DNA of 64,000 nt from DATBFU01 sp035498405 (GCA_035498405.1 DATKAE010000032.1:43793-107792); one strand, 5' to 3'; counted from the first letter of the stretch, positions 33,633 to 42,060 are shown. Translations and numbers: made by a program. The notes: a model not told the origin generated them from the letters alone.

Positions 33633-34823
33633 TCAGTTTGCCGACCACGCCGCCAGGCGCCGTATCCCCTCCTCTACCCTCTCCATGCCGGTCGCAAACG
33701 AGAAGCGCACGCACGCATCATTCCCAAAGGCATCGCCGGGCACCGCCGCCACGCGCGCTTCCCGCAAGAGACGCTCGCAGAAGGAGGCCGAGCCGGAGAC
33801 CCCCTTCGGCCCGAACAGAGCCGACACGTCGGCGAACGCGTAGAAAGAGCCCTGCGGCCAGCAGGCGCGCACGCCTCGGATCCCCTGCAGGCCCTCGATC
33901 ATCGCTTTCCGCCTCCGCGTGTATTGAGCCAGCATCTCGCCAACCGACCGTTCGGTTCGCTCCGGGTCTTTCAAGGCCGCGAGAACGGCGGCCTGCGAGA
34001 TCGAGGAGGCGTTCGAGGTCGAGTGGCTCTGGAAGGACGTCATCGCCGCAACGATGTCCTGCGGCCCCGCGGCCCAGCCCAGACGCCAGCCGGTCATGGC
34101 GTAAGTCTTGGACGCCGCGCCGGTGACGACGACTCGGTCGCGGTGCTCGGCAAACGCCGCGGCCGAAACATGCCGGTGGTCGTCGTAGAGGAATCGGTCG
34201 TAGGTTTCATCGAAGATCAGGAAGGCGTCGTGCGACGCACACCAGTCGAGGAGACGCCCGATCTCTTCGGGGGGTGTGACGGCCCCGGTCGGGTTGTTCG
34301 GGGAGTTGACGATGACGCCGCGGATCGGCTCCGTCGCCGAAGCGGCGAGTCGTTGGGCGGTGACCTGCCATCCCGAGTCGAGATCCGTCGAGACCAGAAC
34401 GGGCTCCGCACCGGATAGGCGAACGATCTCCGGGAAGGAGACCCAATACGGAGAGAAGATCGCGACCCGATCGCCCTCCTGGAAGAGAGCCTGGCACGCA
34501 TTGAAGACCGCCTGCTTGGCCCCCGCCGTCACCACCACATTCTCGCGAGCAAAGCCGGCGCCCTGCTCGTTCCGGTATTTCTCGGCGATCGCGTCCCGCA
34601 GCGCGGGCTCGCCCGCGACGTCCGTGTACTTCGTTCGGCCCGCACCGATGGCGGCGACCCCGGCCTCCGCGACGAACCGCGGCGTGGCGAAGTCCGGCTC
34701 CCCGAGACCGAAGTCCACCACGTCCGCGCCCGATGCCGCCAGGGCCTTCGCGGCCCGGGCGACGGCGGCGGTCGACGACGGCCGAAGCTCGACGGCTCGC
34801 TTCGACAGCCGGGGGTGGCTCAT
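33633..34823 (-). CDS. Class I aminotransferase (aspartate/tyrosine aminotransferase type)
   Basis: A 396-residue fold-type I PLP enzyme. FGLGEPDFATP, TAGAKQAVFN, NSPNNPTGAV, DETYDRF and the Schiff-base lysine in GAASKTYAMTGWRLG match the AspC Ib subgroup. It likely transaminates aspartate with 2-oxoglutarate, possibly with broad specificity. The ATG overlaps the exchanger stop (ATGA), and the epimerase gene starts 28 bases after its stop, so all may form one operon. Confidence 0.9.
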   Translation of the reverse strand: MSHPRLSKRAVELRPSSTAAVARAAKALAASGADVVDFGLGEPDFATPRFVAEAGVAAIGAGRTKYTDVAGEPALRDAIAEKYRNEQGAGFARENVVVTAGAKQAVFNACQALFQEGDRVAIFSPYWVSFPEIVRLSGAEPVLVSTDLDSGWQVTAQRLAASATEPIRGVIVNSPNNPTGAVTPPEEIGRLLDWCASHDAFLIFDETYDRFLYDDHRHVSAAAFAEHRDRVVVTGAASKTYAMTGWRLGWAAGPQDIVAAMTSFQSHSTSNASSISQAAVLAALKDPERTERSVGEMLAQYTRRRKAMIEGLQGIRGVRACWPQGSFYAFADVSALFGPKGVSGSASFCERLLREARVAAVPGDAFGNDACVRFSFATGMERVEEGIRRLAAWSAN

Positions 34824-36016
34824 CGGCGCCCCTTCCACGTGCGCGAAAACGCCGCGAAGGCCAGGATCCTCTTCCGGCCGACGGCGACCAGCATCAGCTC
34901 CGCTCCGATCCATCCACCATACACGTACAGCATCACATGACGCGACGCGGGAACCAAGAACTGGATCAGCCACAAGAGGAATAGGCCGATCGCCTCGTAC
35001 GCCTCGAGATCCATCGAGGCCAGGAAGATCCAGCCGAGAAACGCCTGCAGGATCGTCAGCAGAATCTCGCTTCGCTGGAAGGCGTCGAAGGGGAGCGGCT
35101 CGCTCGAGCCGTGAGACCAACAATAGATGACCGCGAGCAGTCCCGAGAGGATTCCCCACTGATTGATGTTGGAGGAGACCATGTTCATCAGAGCGACAGG
35201 GGCCCTGGTCACACGGCGCGCCCAAGCGAAGGCGGACGTCTTCTCGGGGAACTCCGACAGAAACGGGGCCACCCATTGAATGAACACGAATTGCGAAATG
35301 CCGAGGCCGGTGGCCAGGGCCAGCATGGAGCGCAGAAACGGCTCGGCCACGAAGAAGATCACGGCGCCCCCTCCCCCGAGCAGCAAGAGAACCGCCCCCC
35401 ACCGTTTGGCTCCCCGATGCGACAGGGCCCAGCGGGAGACGGCGGGGATCTCCTCGTCCTGCTCGAGTGTTTCCTCACGCGGCGGAATGCGCAGCAGCAC
35501 GGCGAGGTAGATGACGTACGTCGCCGCCAAGACGACGGCGTCCACGAGCGAGAGACTCCCCTTCGCCCAAACGACGACGAAATAGGCCAAGGGCGGAAGC
35601 AACCCCAACACCTCGATCGCATGATCGTCGGAGAGCCGCAAGGTGCCCAACCGCTGGGACCGCCGCTTGCGGGAGTAGTACGCCGCAACCGCGTAGATCA
35701 TGGGCCAACCGAGTCCCGTCAGAAGTCGGAGACTGCCGGTGAAGTTCGCAATCGCCAGATGGACCATCTCGGGATTCTTGCCGGCCTTCCAGGCGATCAC
35801 CGCCTCGACCGCGAACTCCGGAGCGGTCTGAATCAGGGCGAGGACAGCCAGCGCGAGCCCTTGCGACATCAGGAACTCCGCCGCCTCGGCTCCCCAGGCG
35901 ACGAGGAACGCGGAGCCGATCATGGCCGGGAAGGTCCAGAGGGCCGAGAGGGGTGTGCCGGCCGCGGCACCGTGGCCCGCGAGGGCGGCGGGCAGACTCG
36001 CCCGCGGTCGCTTCAT
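34820..36016 (-). CDS. CaCA-type cation/proton (sodium/calcium) exchanger-like membrane protein
   Basis: A 398-residue protein with about 10-11 TM helices arranged in two halves. The alpha-repeats can be seen: QTAPEFAVEAVIAW with NFTGSLRL in the first half, and SEFPEKTSAFAW with NMVSSNINQWG in the second. They carry the acidic residue and N-x-x-x-S features of Ca2+/cation antiporters. Ion specificity is unknown. The ATG at 36016 lies 8 bases after TATAAC with no Shine-Dalgarno; it is likely the first gene of the aminotransferase and sphingolipid run. Confidence 0.75.
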   Translation of the reverse strand: MKRPRASLPAALAGHGAAAGTPLSALWTFPAMIGSAFLVAWGAEAAEFLMSQGLALAVLALIQTAPEFAVEAVIAWKAGKNPEMVHLAIANFTGSLRLLTGLGWPMIYAVAAYYSRKRRSQRLGTLRLSDDHAIEVLGLLPPLAYFVVVWAKGSLSLVDAVVLAATYVIYLAVLLRIPPREETLEQDEEIPAVSRWALSHRGAKRWGAVLLLLGGGGAVIFFVAEPFLRSMLALATGLGISQFVFIQWVAPFLSEFPEKTSAFAWARRVTRAPVALMNMVSSNINQWGILSGLLAVIYCWSHGSSEPLPFDAFQRSEILLTILQAFLGWIFLASMDLEAYEAIGLFLLWLIQFLVPASRHVMLYVYGGWIGAELMLVAVGRKRILAFAAFSRTWKGRR

Positions 36017-36024
36017 CGCGGCGG

Positions 36025-36030
36025 GTTATA
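36025..36030 (-). promoter_or_regulatory. -10 element, leaderless start of the exchanger operon
   Basis: TATAAC on the minus strand, 8 bases before the ATG at 36016. It overlaps the plus-strand promoter of the RNA methyltransferase, so the two transcripts would compete for the same 25-base gap. Confidence 0.5.
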
Positions 36031-36034
36031 GCAT
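36029..36034 (+). promoter_or_regulatory. -10 element, leaderless start of the SpoU methyltransferase gene
   Basis: TAGCAT with 7 bases to the ATG at 36042. This spacing supports ATG 36042 rather than the ATG at 36033, which lies within the hexamer. Confidence 0.4.
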
Positions 36035-36041
36035 GCGAGAT

Positions 36042-36842
36042 ATGCCCGGCATCGAGTCTGCCTCGAATCCACTCATTCGCGAGATTCTCCGGTCGATCGA
36101 GAATCGCACCCACTTCCTGCTCGAAGGCGAGAAGCCGATCCTCGAGGCGGTCGCCGCGGGTCTGGGACTCGAGCATGTGCTTCACGACGAGAGCGTGCGG
36201 CCGGGCCGGCTGGCGGCCGCGGCCGCGGCGCGGCCGAAGCTCGTGTCCCGCGGCGTGCTCGAGCGTCTAGCCGAGACGAAGACGCCTCAGCACTTGCTGG
36301 CTGTGGTCCGCCGGCGCGACCTGCCCGTGGCCGAGATCCTCGGCCGTCCGGGACCGGTCGTCTTTCTCTTCGGCTTGCAAGATCCCGGCAATCTCGGCGC
36401 CGTCGTTCGCGTCGCCGAGGCCACCGGATGCGCGGGTGTGTTGACGGCGGCGGGGTCGGCGGACTTCTTTCATCCGCGCGCCGTCCGCGCGAGCGCCGGC
36501 AGCGTCTTGCGTATCCCGGTCTCGGGAAGGGTCTCCTTCGAACCCTTCGCTCGGGACGCCAAGGAGGCGGGGCGGCTTCTCTGCGGTGCCGTCCCATCGG
36601 GCGGTGAGGACCCCTTTGGGGCGCCGCTGCCGGCGGCCTCTGTCCTCGTGATCGGATCGGAGGGAACGGGGCTGCCGGCAGGCGCCTACCGTTATCTCGA
36701 CCGGCGCGTCACGATTCCGATGCAGGCGCCGGTTGATTCCCTGAATGCGGCCGTTGCCGCGGCCCTGGTCCTTTATGCGGCCAAGTTGGCGGTCGCCTCC
36801 CCCGCTCTCTCGGGAGCGGAGTCTCGCGACGGGCCGAGTTAG
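36042..36842 (+). CDS. SpoU/TrmH-family RNA 2-prime-O-methyltransferase
   Basis: A 266-residue SPOUT protein. The N-terminal L30e-like substrate-binding domain has FLLEGEKPILEA and LVSRGVLERLAETKTPQ. The trefoil-knot catalytic domain has LFGLQDPGNLGAVVRVAEATG, VLVIGSEGTGLP and IPMQAPVDSLNAAVAAALVLY, the three SpoU motifs. It methylates rRNA or tRNA ribose, most likely 23S rRNA; the exact site is unknown. ATG 36033 is an alternative start adding three residues. It is divergent from the exchanger gene. Confidence 0.9.
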   Translation: MPGIESASNPLIREILRSIENRTHFLLEGEKPILEAVAAGLGLEHVLHDESVRPGRLAAAAAARPKLVSRGVLERLAETKTPQHLLAVVRRRDLPVAEILGRPGPVVFLFGLQDPGNLGAVVRVAEATGCAGVLTAAGSADFFHPRAVRASAGSVLRIPVSGRVSFEPFARDAKEAGRLLCGAVPSGGEDPFGAPLPAASVLVIGSEGTGLPAGAYRYLDRRVTIPMQAPVDSLNAAVAAALVLYAAKLAVASPALSGAESRDGPS

Positions 36843-36901
36843 AGATGGAGGCTTTCCTTTCGGCGCCACGAACTTCTTTTGTCGATTGTCGATCCCGCGG
36901 C

Positions 36902-37462
36902 TCATTCTTCGAACACCTCCGCCTGAAACTTCCAGAACCGCACCTCGGGCCGCCGCCAGGCGTCCGGCGGAAGGCCGGCCTTTCGGCACGTCTCCTGAAG
37001 AAACCTCGTCGGGGAAAAGCCCCACTCGGTCGCGACCTGCGGCAGCAGAAGGCCTCGACGTCCCCGGCCCTCGACGATCAACCCGTCGCGCCCGATGACG
37101 ATCTCGGCGAGTTCCTCCAGCGGCTGGGGCGCGGTCAGGACGGAGATCTCGATCTGGCAATCCGGCAGCTCCTCGGGCTCGAGGGGCGGAAAGCGCGGAT
37201 CCTCGAAGGCGGCGCGCCGTGCAAACTCGGCGACGACTCGGGTCAGATCGCCTTCGGGCGAGAGTGTGCCAATGCAGCCCCGCAATTGGCCGCCGCGACG
37301 CAGAGTGACAAAGAGACCCCGCGGCTCCCCGAACGCCTCGGCGCGGTCCGAGGCCAGGCGAGGCGCCGGCTGGCCCCGGAAATGCGCCTCGAGGGATCCA
37401 CGCGCGAGCTGGAGCAGGTCGCGCCGCGTCTCTTCCGAAAGGGGAGGCGGCAGTCCGCTCAT
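36902..37462 (-). CDS. AMMECR1-domain protein
   Basis: A 186-residue protein. The family motif LRGCIG is present in GQLRGCIGTLSPEG, with AFEDPRFPPLEPEEL and LLPQVATEWGFSPTRFL further along, which is the standard AMMECR1 layout and length. The molecular role is unknown; a link to radical SAM AmmeMemoRadiSam systems exists in many microbes, but no MEMO or radical SAM partner is adjacent here. The ATG overlaps the hydrolase stop (ATGA). Confidence 0.9.
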   Translation of the reverse strand: MSGLPPPLSEETRRDLLQLARGSLEAHFRGQPAPRLASDRAEAFGEPRGLFVTLRRGGQLRGCIGTLSPEGDLTRVVAEFARRAAFEDPRFPPLEPEELPDCQIEISVLTAPQPLEELAEIVIGRDGLIVEGRGRRGLLLPQVATEWGFSPTRFLQETCRKAGLPPDAWRRPEVRFWKFQAEVFEE

Positions 37463-38136
37463 GGCGCAGGCACGGCGGCGGGCTGCTCCGCGAGGAATCG
37501 CCGGATCGCCTCCTCGAGCGCGGGCAGCCTGCCCTCCAGAAAATGGTCGCCCGAAGCGATCTCGACGATTCGGCCGGAATCGCCGACGAATGCCCTGAGC
37601 AATCCCGGCGGTCCGAAACCGTCCCGCTCGCCAACGACGAAGAGGGCGGGCACCTCCGGCAACGGGAGCTCACGGGCGGTCTCGGTTGCCAGCGGCAGGC
37701 CGACGCCAATGTAGGCGGCGACCCTCGCGTCCCCGGCGATCGCCCGCAACGCCACCGCGGCTCCAAACGAAAAGCCGCCCGCGACCAGGGGGGCTCCGCC
37801 TCGCCGCTGCGCCTCGGCCATGGCGGCCCGAAAGTCTTCCATTTCCCCGCGCCCCTCGTCGTAGCGGCCCGCCGACAAGCCCACGCCTCGAAAGTTGAAA
37901 CGGAGCGTGCCGTACCCGGCCCCGGCCAGGGCCTTGGCCGCCCGGTAGACGACCTTGTTGTGCAGCGTTCCGCCGTGGAGGGGGTGGGGATGAGCGAAGA
38001 CCGCCGAACCGCACGGCCGGATCGCCGCCTCCCTCCAGAGTCCTTCCAGCGGGCCTTCCGGACCCGGAAAGACGACTGCCCGCAGTTTCCCTTCCATTTC
38101 TCGGGTCTCCGCGCGTTGGAGAAATCGAGCTCTCAT
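37459..38136 (-). CDS. Alpha/beta hydrolase (dienelactone hydrolase-like)
   Basis: A 225-residue protein. FAHPHPLHGGTLHNKVV is the conserved oxyanion-side loop, GGFSFGAAVA the nucleophile elbow (G-x-S-x-G), and the acid and base are in VVGERDGFGPP and SGDHFLEGRL. It resembles small YitV/YcjY-type hydrolases of uncertain substrate. ATG 38136 is preferred over an in-frame ATG at 38097 because an AAGGA Shine-Dalgarno lies 5-6 bases ahead of it. It is divergent from the GAPDH-like gene. Confidence 0.82.
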   Translation of the reverse strand: MRARFLQRAETREMEGKLRAVVFPGPEGPLEGLWREAAIRPCGSAVFAHPHPLHGGTLHNKVVYRAAKALAGAGYGTLRFNFRGVGLSAGRYDEGRGEMEDFRAAMAEAQRRGGAPLVAGGFSFGAAVALRAIAGDARVAAYIGVGLPLATETARELPLPEVPALFVVGERDGFGPPGLLRAFVGDSGRIVEIASGDHFLEGRLPALEEAIRRFLAEQPAAVPAP

Positions 38137-38187
38137 CGTATCCTTCTGCGACCCGTCCGGGGAGTCCCTCAGCGGACAGGAGACAAC

Positions 38188-39243
38188 ATGAGAAAGGTCG
38201 TTCACATCGTCGGCACCGGCACGATTGGAGAACCGCTGATCGGCCTCTTCACCGACTTCGACAAGCACCTCGGTGTCGACGAGGTGACCTTCCACAAGCG
38301 GACGCCGATGACGACGGAGCGGGCCAAGGTCAACCACCTCCTTCAACGCGGGGCCAAGCTCGCCGTCGATCCGGACAAGAAGACCGACTTCGAAGCCTTG
38401 GGGCATCACGTGTCTTACGAGGCCCAGGAGGCGCTCGAACGCGCCACGGTCGTCATCGACTGCACGCCCGCGGGCAACGAGAACAAGAAGGTGTACGAGA
38501 AGATCTCCGGACCCCGGGGCTTCCTGGCTCAAGGCAGCGAGTTTGGCTTCGGCAAGCCCTACGCCATGGGGATCAACGACGAGGCGCTCCAGGCCGGCAA
38601 AGACCGATTTCTCCAGATCGTGTCCTGCAACACCCACAACATTGCGGCCCTGGTCAAGACGCTCGGGGAGGACGGCGAGAGCGGGCCCATACTCGAACAG
38701 GGCAGATTTGTGTGCATGCGGCGGGCCAACGACGTCTCCCAGGACTCGAGCTTCGTTCCCGCGCCCTCCGCGGGCAAACACGACGACCCCCTCTATGGAA
38801 CCCACCACGCAAGAGACGCCTCTCGTCTGCTCGAGACCATTGGCTGGAAGCCGAAGCTCTTTTCCTCTGCGATGAAGCTGAACACCCAGTACATGCACTG
38901 CCTCTGGTTCAACCTCGAGTTCAATCGCCCAACCACCCGCGAGAAGACGCTCGAGAAGCTGCGGGCCAATCGCCGCATCGCCCTGACCGAAAAGCGCTCC
39001 TCCAACCAGATCTTCTCCTTCGGCCGCGACCACGGCTATTACGGGCGGATCCTCTCCCAGGCGGTCGTCGCCTCTCCGACCGTGACCCTGAGCGGCGATC
39101 GCGAGGTCGTCGGATTCTGCTTCACCCCTCAGGACGGGAACTCCCTGGCTTCGTCAATCGTCGCCGCCTTGTGGCTCATGGAGGCGGGCTTCGATCGCCA
39201 ACGGCTGTCGGTGCTCGATCGCTTCTTCTTCCGCGAGATCTGA
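38188..39243 (+). CDS. Type II (archaeal-type) GAPDH-like oxidoreductase
   Basis: A 351-residue protein. The Rossmann loop VGTGTIGEPL begins at residue 8. The catalytic cysteine is Cys147 in IVSCNTHN, corresponding to SCNTTG of archaeal glyceraldehyde-3-phosphate dehydrogenase. Further family-like segments are QGSEFGFGK, CMRRANDVSQD, HHARDA and FGRDHGYYG. Divergence at the residue after SCNT (His-Asn instead of Thr-Gly) could mean a different substrate. The ATG has a good AGGAG Shine-Dalgarno (about 38178-38182). It stands alone between divergent and unrelated genes. Type II GAPDH is mainly archaeal. Confidence 0.72.
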   Translation: MRKVVHIVGTGTIGEPLIGLFTDFDKHLGVDEVTFHKRTPMTTERAKVNHLLQRGAKLAVDPDKKTDFEALGHHVSYEAQEALERATVVIDCTPAGNENKKVYEKISGPRGFLAQGSEFGFGKPYAMGINDEALQAGKDRFLQIVSCNTHNIAALVKTLGEDGESGPILEQGRFVCMRRANDVSQDSSFVPAPSAGKHDDPLYGTHHARDASRLLETIGWKPKLFSSAMKLNTQYMHCLWFNLEFNRPTTREKTLEKLRANRRIALTEKRSSNQIFSFGRDHGYYGRILSQAVVASPTVTLSGDREVVGFCFTPQDGNSLASSIVAALWLMEAGFDRQRLSVLDRFFFREI

Positions 39244-39250
39244 GTCGCCC

Positions 39251-39309
39251 GCCCGCCGGCAGACCTGAACGGCGGGGCAGCGGGTTCCCTGGCCTGCCGA
39301 CCGGCGGGC
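39251..39309. repeat. Imperfect inverted repeat after the GAPDH-like gene
   Basis: The left arm GCCCGCCGGCAG (39251-39262) pairs with CTGCCG-AC-CGGCGGGC (39294-39309), with a two-base bulge. The loop is about 31 bases. It could be a transcription terminator hairpin, although no T-run follows, or a small dispersed palindrome. Confidence 0.35.
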
Positions 39310-39317
39310 AGTGACGG

Positions 39318-39323
39318 TACACT
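39318..39323 (+). promoter_or_regulatory. -10 element, leaderless start of the zinc-ribbon membrane protein gene
   Basis: TACACT with 8 bases to the ATG at 39332 and no Shine-Dalgarno between. Confidence 0.45.
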
Positions 39324-39331
39324 CTCTCGAG

Positions 39332-40228
39332 ATGTTTTTCGTCGTTTGCCCCCGGTGCCACTTGCGCCAGAAGCCCGCGGCACAGTGTCGCCGCTGCGGT
39401 GAGCCAACGGCGGCTGCCCCGGTGTTCGCCGGCGATCCGCCGAAGCCGCCCGCGACGGAGCCGCCGCAACCGCGCCGGAGAACAGGCCTCGCGGCCGCCG
39501 CTGTCGGGGTGGCCCTGCTCCTGGTCTTCCTCTGGCTGGCTCGCGCTGGCCGCAGCTCCTCGCCGGTCCGTCCGGCGGCCACGCCGGCCCCCACCGCCGG
39601 CGCCCTCGACCTCTCCGGCCGGTGGCACGGCCAGGTCTCCAAGACGATCGGCACGAACCCGCCGCGGCCCGTTCTGAAGGAGATCTCGATCGAGACGGGC
39701 CGCGACGGCGCGATTCTCGCGGCGAGCGTCGTGTTCACCGACCCGGGCCGCGGAGGAGCCGGGGCCGGCTATTTGAGCTCGTCGGATGGCGCCGCACGCC
39801 TGGCGCCGGCGGCGTCCGGGATCGCTGCGGAGCCGAAAGGCGCGGCGCTATCGCTCGATTTTCTTCGAATGCCCGGCTGGGTGCCCGACCGGGCGCGCCT
39901 TTGGAAGGCGCTCGAGGGGACCAACCGCGGGACCGCTCCCCCGCACTATCTGCTGCTCGAGTCGCTCGAGACCGACTACCTCATCCAGGCGGGAATCAAC
40001 GAGTCGGGGTTCCTCTCCTATGTCTTCTTCTCTCCCGAGTACGCCTCCGGCCGGGGGCAGGACGTCCTGTCCCGGGTGATCCATCCCGAACCGGGGGCAT
40101 CCCTACGCGGCTTCCACAATCTCATCTGGGACCTCTCCGGCTCGGCCAACTTCTTGACGCTGCAGCTGCCGGTGACGATCTCCGGCCCGGAAGGCGGAGA
40201 ACCCGACGCGCTGATGCTGGCGCGCTAG
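39332..40228 (+). CDS. Zinc-ribbon membrane-anchored hypothetical protein
   Basis: A 298-residue protein. An N-terminal zinc ribbon (CPRC at residues 6-9 and CRRCG near 19-23) is followed by a Pro-rich linker, one TM helix (AAAAVGVALLLVFLWLA) and a large beta-rich extracytoplasmic domain (LSGRWHGQVSK, ISIETGRDGAILAASVVF). I do not recognise the outer domain. The zinc ribbon-TM-periplasmic layout suggests a sensor or envelope assembly factor. A GTG at 39311 would add seven residues, but the TACACT spacing favours the ATG. Confidence 0.65.
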   Translation: MFFVVCPRCHLRQKPAAQCRRCGEPTAAAPVFAGDPPKPPATEPPQPRRRTGLAAAAVGVALLLVFLWLARAGRSSSPVRPAATPAPTAGALDLSGRWHGQVSKTIGTNPPRPVLKEISIETGRDGAILAASVVFTDPGRGGAGAGYLSSSDGAARLAPAASGIAAEPKGAALSLDFLRMPGWVPDRARLWKALEGTNRGTAPPHYLLLESLETDYLIQAGINESGFLSYVFFSPEYASGRGQDVLSRVIHPEPGASLRGFHNLIWDLSGSANFLTLQLPVTISGPEGGEPDALMLAR

Positions 40229-40264
40229 GAGGGGTTAGGCGTTACGGTTTCCCCCTCGCCCGCC

Positions 40265-41224
40265 TCAGATCGAAACGATGTATCCCCCGCTCTTGACGTC
40301 CTTCTTCATCGTGATCAGCTTCTGACGCTCGGCGTCCTCGAGCAGCTCCGAGAACGACCGGTAGCCGTAGTACGACTCGTTGAAATAGGGCTGCTTGCGC
40401 TGCATCGTCTGCTTGATCATCGAACCCCAGATCACGTCGTAGTTTTCGCGCTGGAGCGCCTGCATCGAGTCGAGCATCAGCCGGAAGAGCTCCCGCTTCT
40501 TTTCGGGAAAGTTCTCGATCGACGGCAGTGACCGCGTCTCGCGCACCAGATCTTCATAGAAGATGAATTCATCGCAATTGGACAGCAGGAGGTCCGAGGT
40601 CGAATTCTTGACCCCCACGCCGATGACGCCCTTGTCGTTCTCCTTGAGCTTCGAGACCAGCGGCGAAAAGTCGGAGTCTCCCGAGCAGACCACGAAGGTC
40701 GTGATGTGCGACTTGGAGGCCGCCAGGTCCATCGCGTCGACGACCATCCGGATATCGGCCGAGTTCTTCCCGGTGTAGTTGCGTTGCGGAATGTCGATCA
40801 GCTCGATCGCCGCCTCGTGGAATTCGCGCTTGTACTCTGAGTAGCGGGTCCAGTCCGCGTACGCCTTCTTGTACACGATCCGCCCCTTCTCGATCAGCCG
40901 CTGCAGGACCAGATTGATGTCGAACTTCTTGTATTGCGCATCGCGAACGCCGAGCGCGATGTTCTCGAAATCGATGAACAGGGCCAGGCGTTGGTCGACC
41001 GCGCTCCGAGCCGGCGGAGCGGGATTGACGGTGACCGGTGCGGCGGCCGGCGCGACCAGCACCGGAGCGGGCGGAGCCGGAGTCGCGGGTTCATGCGCCG
41101 AGCGGCCTTCATCGGGGGCGGCCGGGCGGCCCTTGTGGCGCCGCGAGCCGCCTCGCCGGCGCCGTCCCTTCTTTTCGCTTTCTCCGCTTTCCGCGGCGGG
41201 AAAGGGAATCGTGTCGTCACTCAT
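40265..41224 (-). CDS. NYN-domain (LabA-like) protein with OST-HTH/LOTUS domain
   Basis: A 319-residue protein. A basic, Ala/Pro-rich N-terminus (RRRRGGSRRHKGR) precedes a PIN-like NYN domain with the acidic residues LFIDFENI, IRMVVDAMDLA and VVCSGDSDFSPLV that bind metal in predicted RNases. The C-terminal OST-HTH module (YDVIWGSMIKQTMQRK, FNESYYGYRSFSELL) is an RNA-binding fold. Likely role: RNA processing or turnover; target unknown. The ATG overlaps the thioesterase stop (ATGA). Confidence 0.88.
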   Translation of the reverse strand: MSDDTIPFPAAESGESEKKGRRRRGGSRRHKGRPAAPDEGRSAHEPATPAPPAPVLVAPAAAPVTVNPAPPARSAVDQRLALFIDFENIALGVRDAQYKKFDINLVLQRLIEKGRIVYKKAYADWTRYSEYKREFHEAAIELIDIPQRNYTGKNSADIRMVVDAMDLAASKSHITTFVVCSGDSDFSPLVSKLKENDKGVIGVGVKNSTSDLLLSNCDEFIFYEDLVRETRSLPSIENFPEKKRELFRLMLDSMQALQRENYDVIWGSMIKQTMQRKQPYFNESYYGYRSFSELLEDAERQKLITMKKDVKSGGYIVSI

Positions 41225-41730
41225 CGTCTTTTTCCTTCCGGCGCGTAATCGAACGAGGCCGTCGTCAGCGCGAAGCTGGCAAGGACACGGGCCACCGCTC
41301 GGCCCTGGGCATCCACGAGCTCGACATCGCCCACGTTGATCCGTCTGCCTTTCTTCAAGATCCTGGCCCGCGCCCAGACGTCGGAGCGGGCACGGGCCAG
41401 GAAGTGAATCGTCAGGTCCGCCGTGGCGAACCCCATTTTTCCGTCGAAGTTGGTCGAGAGCGCGAACGCCACCGCCGTGTCGGCCACCGTCGCCAAAATG
41501 CCTCCGTGCACCGTGCCGGACCCGTTGGTCACCTCTTGCCGATAGGGCAGCCGGATGACCGAGCGATCCGGCCCTAGCTCCTCGAGCACGAGACACAGGT
41601 GCACGAGAGCCGGAGAGGCAGCCAGGCGAGCACGGAGTCGGTCGAGCAGATCCGGAGCCAGTACCGGAACCGAGACTCGACCCGTCGGCTCACGCGGGGG
41701 AGGCCGGTCGCGATCCGCCTCAGTGGCCAC
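41221..41730 (-). CDS. PaaI-like hot-dog thioesterase
   Basis: A 169-residue hot-dog protein. The signature NGSGTVHGGILATVADTAVAFA places the catalytic/nucleophile-positioning Gly-Gly and Asp of the PaaI/YigI group (key motif HGG and ADTA), and TADLTIHFLA follows. It hydrolyses acyl- or aryl-CoA thioesters. The start codon is GTG at 41730. Confidence 0.85.
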   Translation of the reverse strand: MATEADRDRPPPREPTGRVSVPVLAPDLLDRLRARLAASPALVHLCLVLEELGPDRSVIRLPYRQEVTNGSGTVHGGILATVADTAVAFALSTNFDGKMGFATADLTIHFLARARSDVWARARILKKGRRINVGDVELVDAQGRAVARVLASFALTTASFDYAPEGKRR

Positions 41731-41781
41731 GCGGCCTCGGGCGCAGTCTTTCCCATCCGTCCGGGCCCAAGCGCGACGGGC

Positions 41782-42054
41782 CTAGACCGAACCTTCCTCG
41801 GGTTCGTCCTTGCTGTAGTACGGCAGCTCCTCGGCCCGTCGGGTGGAGTTGTCCAGATGCCGGGGCACCTCGATGAGCGTTCGCGTCATGTTCGGATCGC
41901 AGGTCTCGTTCTCGCATTCGTACGTGTAGACGTTTCGGTCGGCCTCCTTCCGAAAGCCCACAACGGTCTGGTAAGTGTCGCAGTTACCGCATTTGACCGA
42001 CATCATGAAGATGTCGATGACGTGCAATTCCGGTCGGTCTTCCGGCTCGTCCAC
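41782..42054 (-). CDS. Small zinc-binding hypothetical protein
   Basis: About 90 residues from GTG 42054 (74 from the ATG at 42006). Four cysteines form a likely zinc site: CGNC, then CENETC about 25 residues later. The tail is acidic. No known family. The GTG at 42054 lies 6 bases after TATTAT, the leaderless pattern seen elsewhere, which is why it is preferred. The promoter shares the gap with the divergent secreted-protein gene. Confidence 0.6.
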   Translation of the reverse strand: MDEPEDRPELHVIDIFMMSVKCGNCDTYQTVVGFRKEADRNVYTYECENETCDPNMTRTLIEVPRHLDNSTRRAEELPYYSKDEPEEGSV

Positions 42055-42060
42055 CGCATC

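Noticed and set aside
39244..39331. Rho-independent terminator after the GAPDH-like gene
   Set aside because: The inverted repeat has a loop of about 31 bases and no T-run; kept only as a repeat of low confidence.
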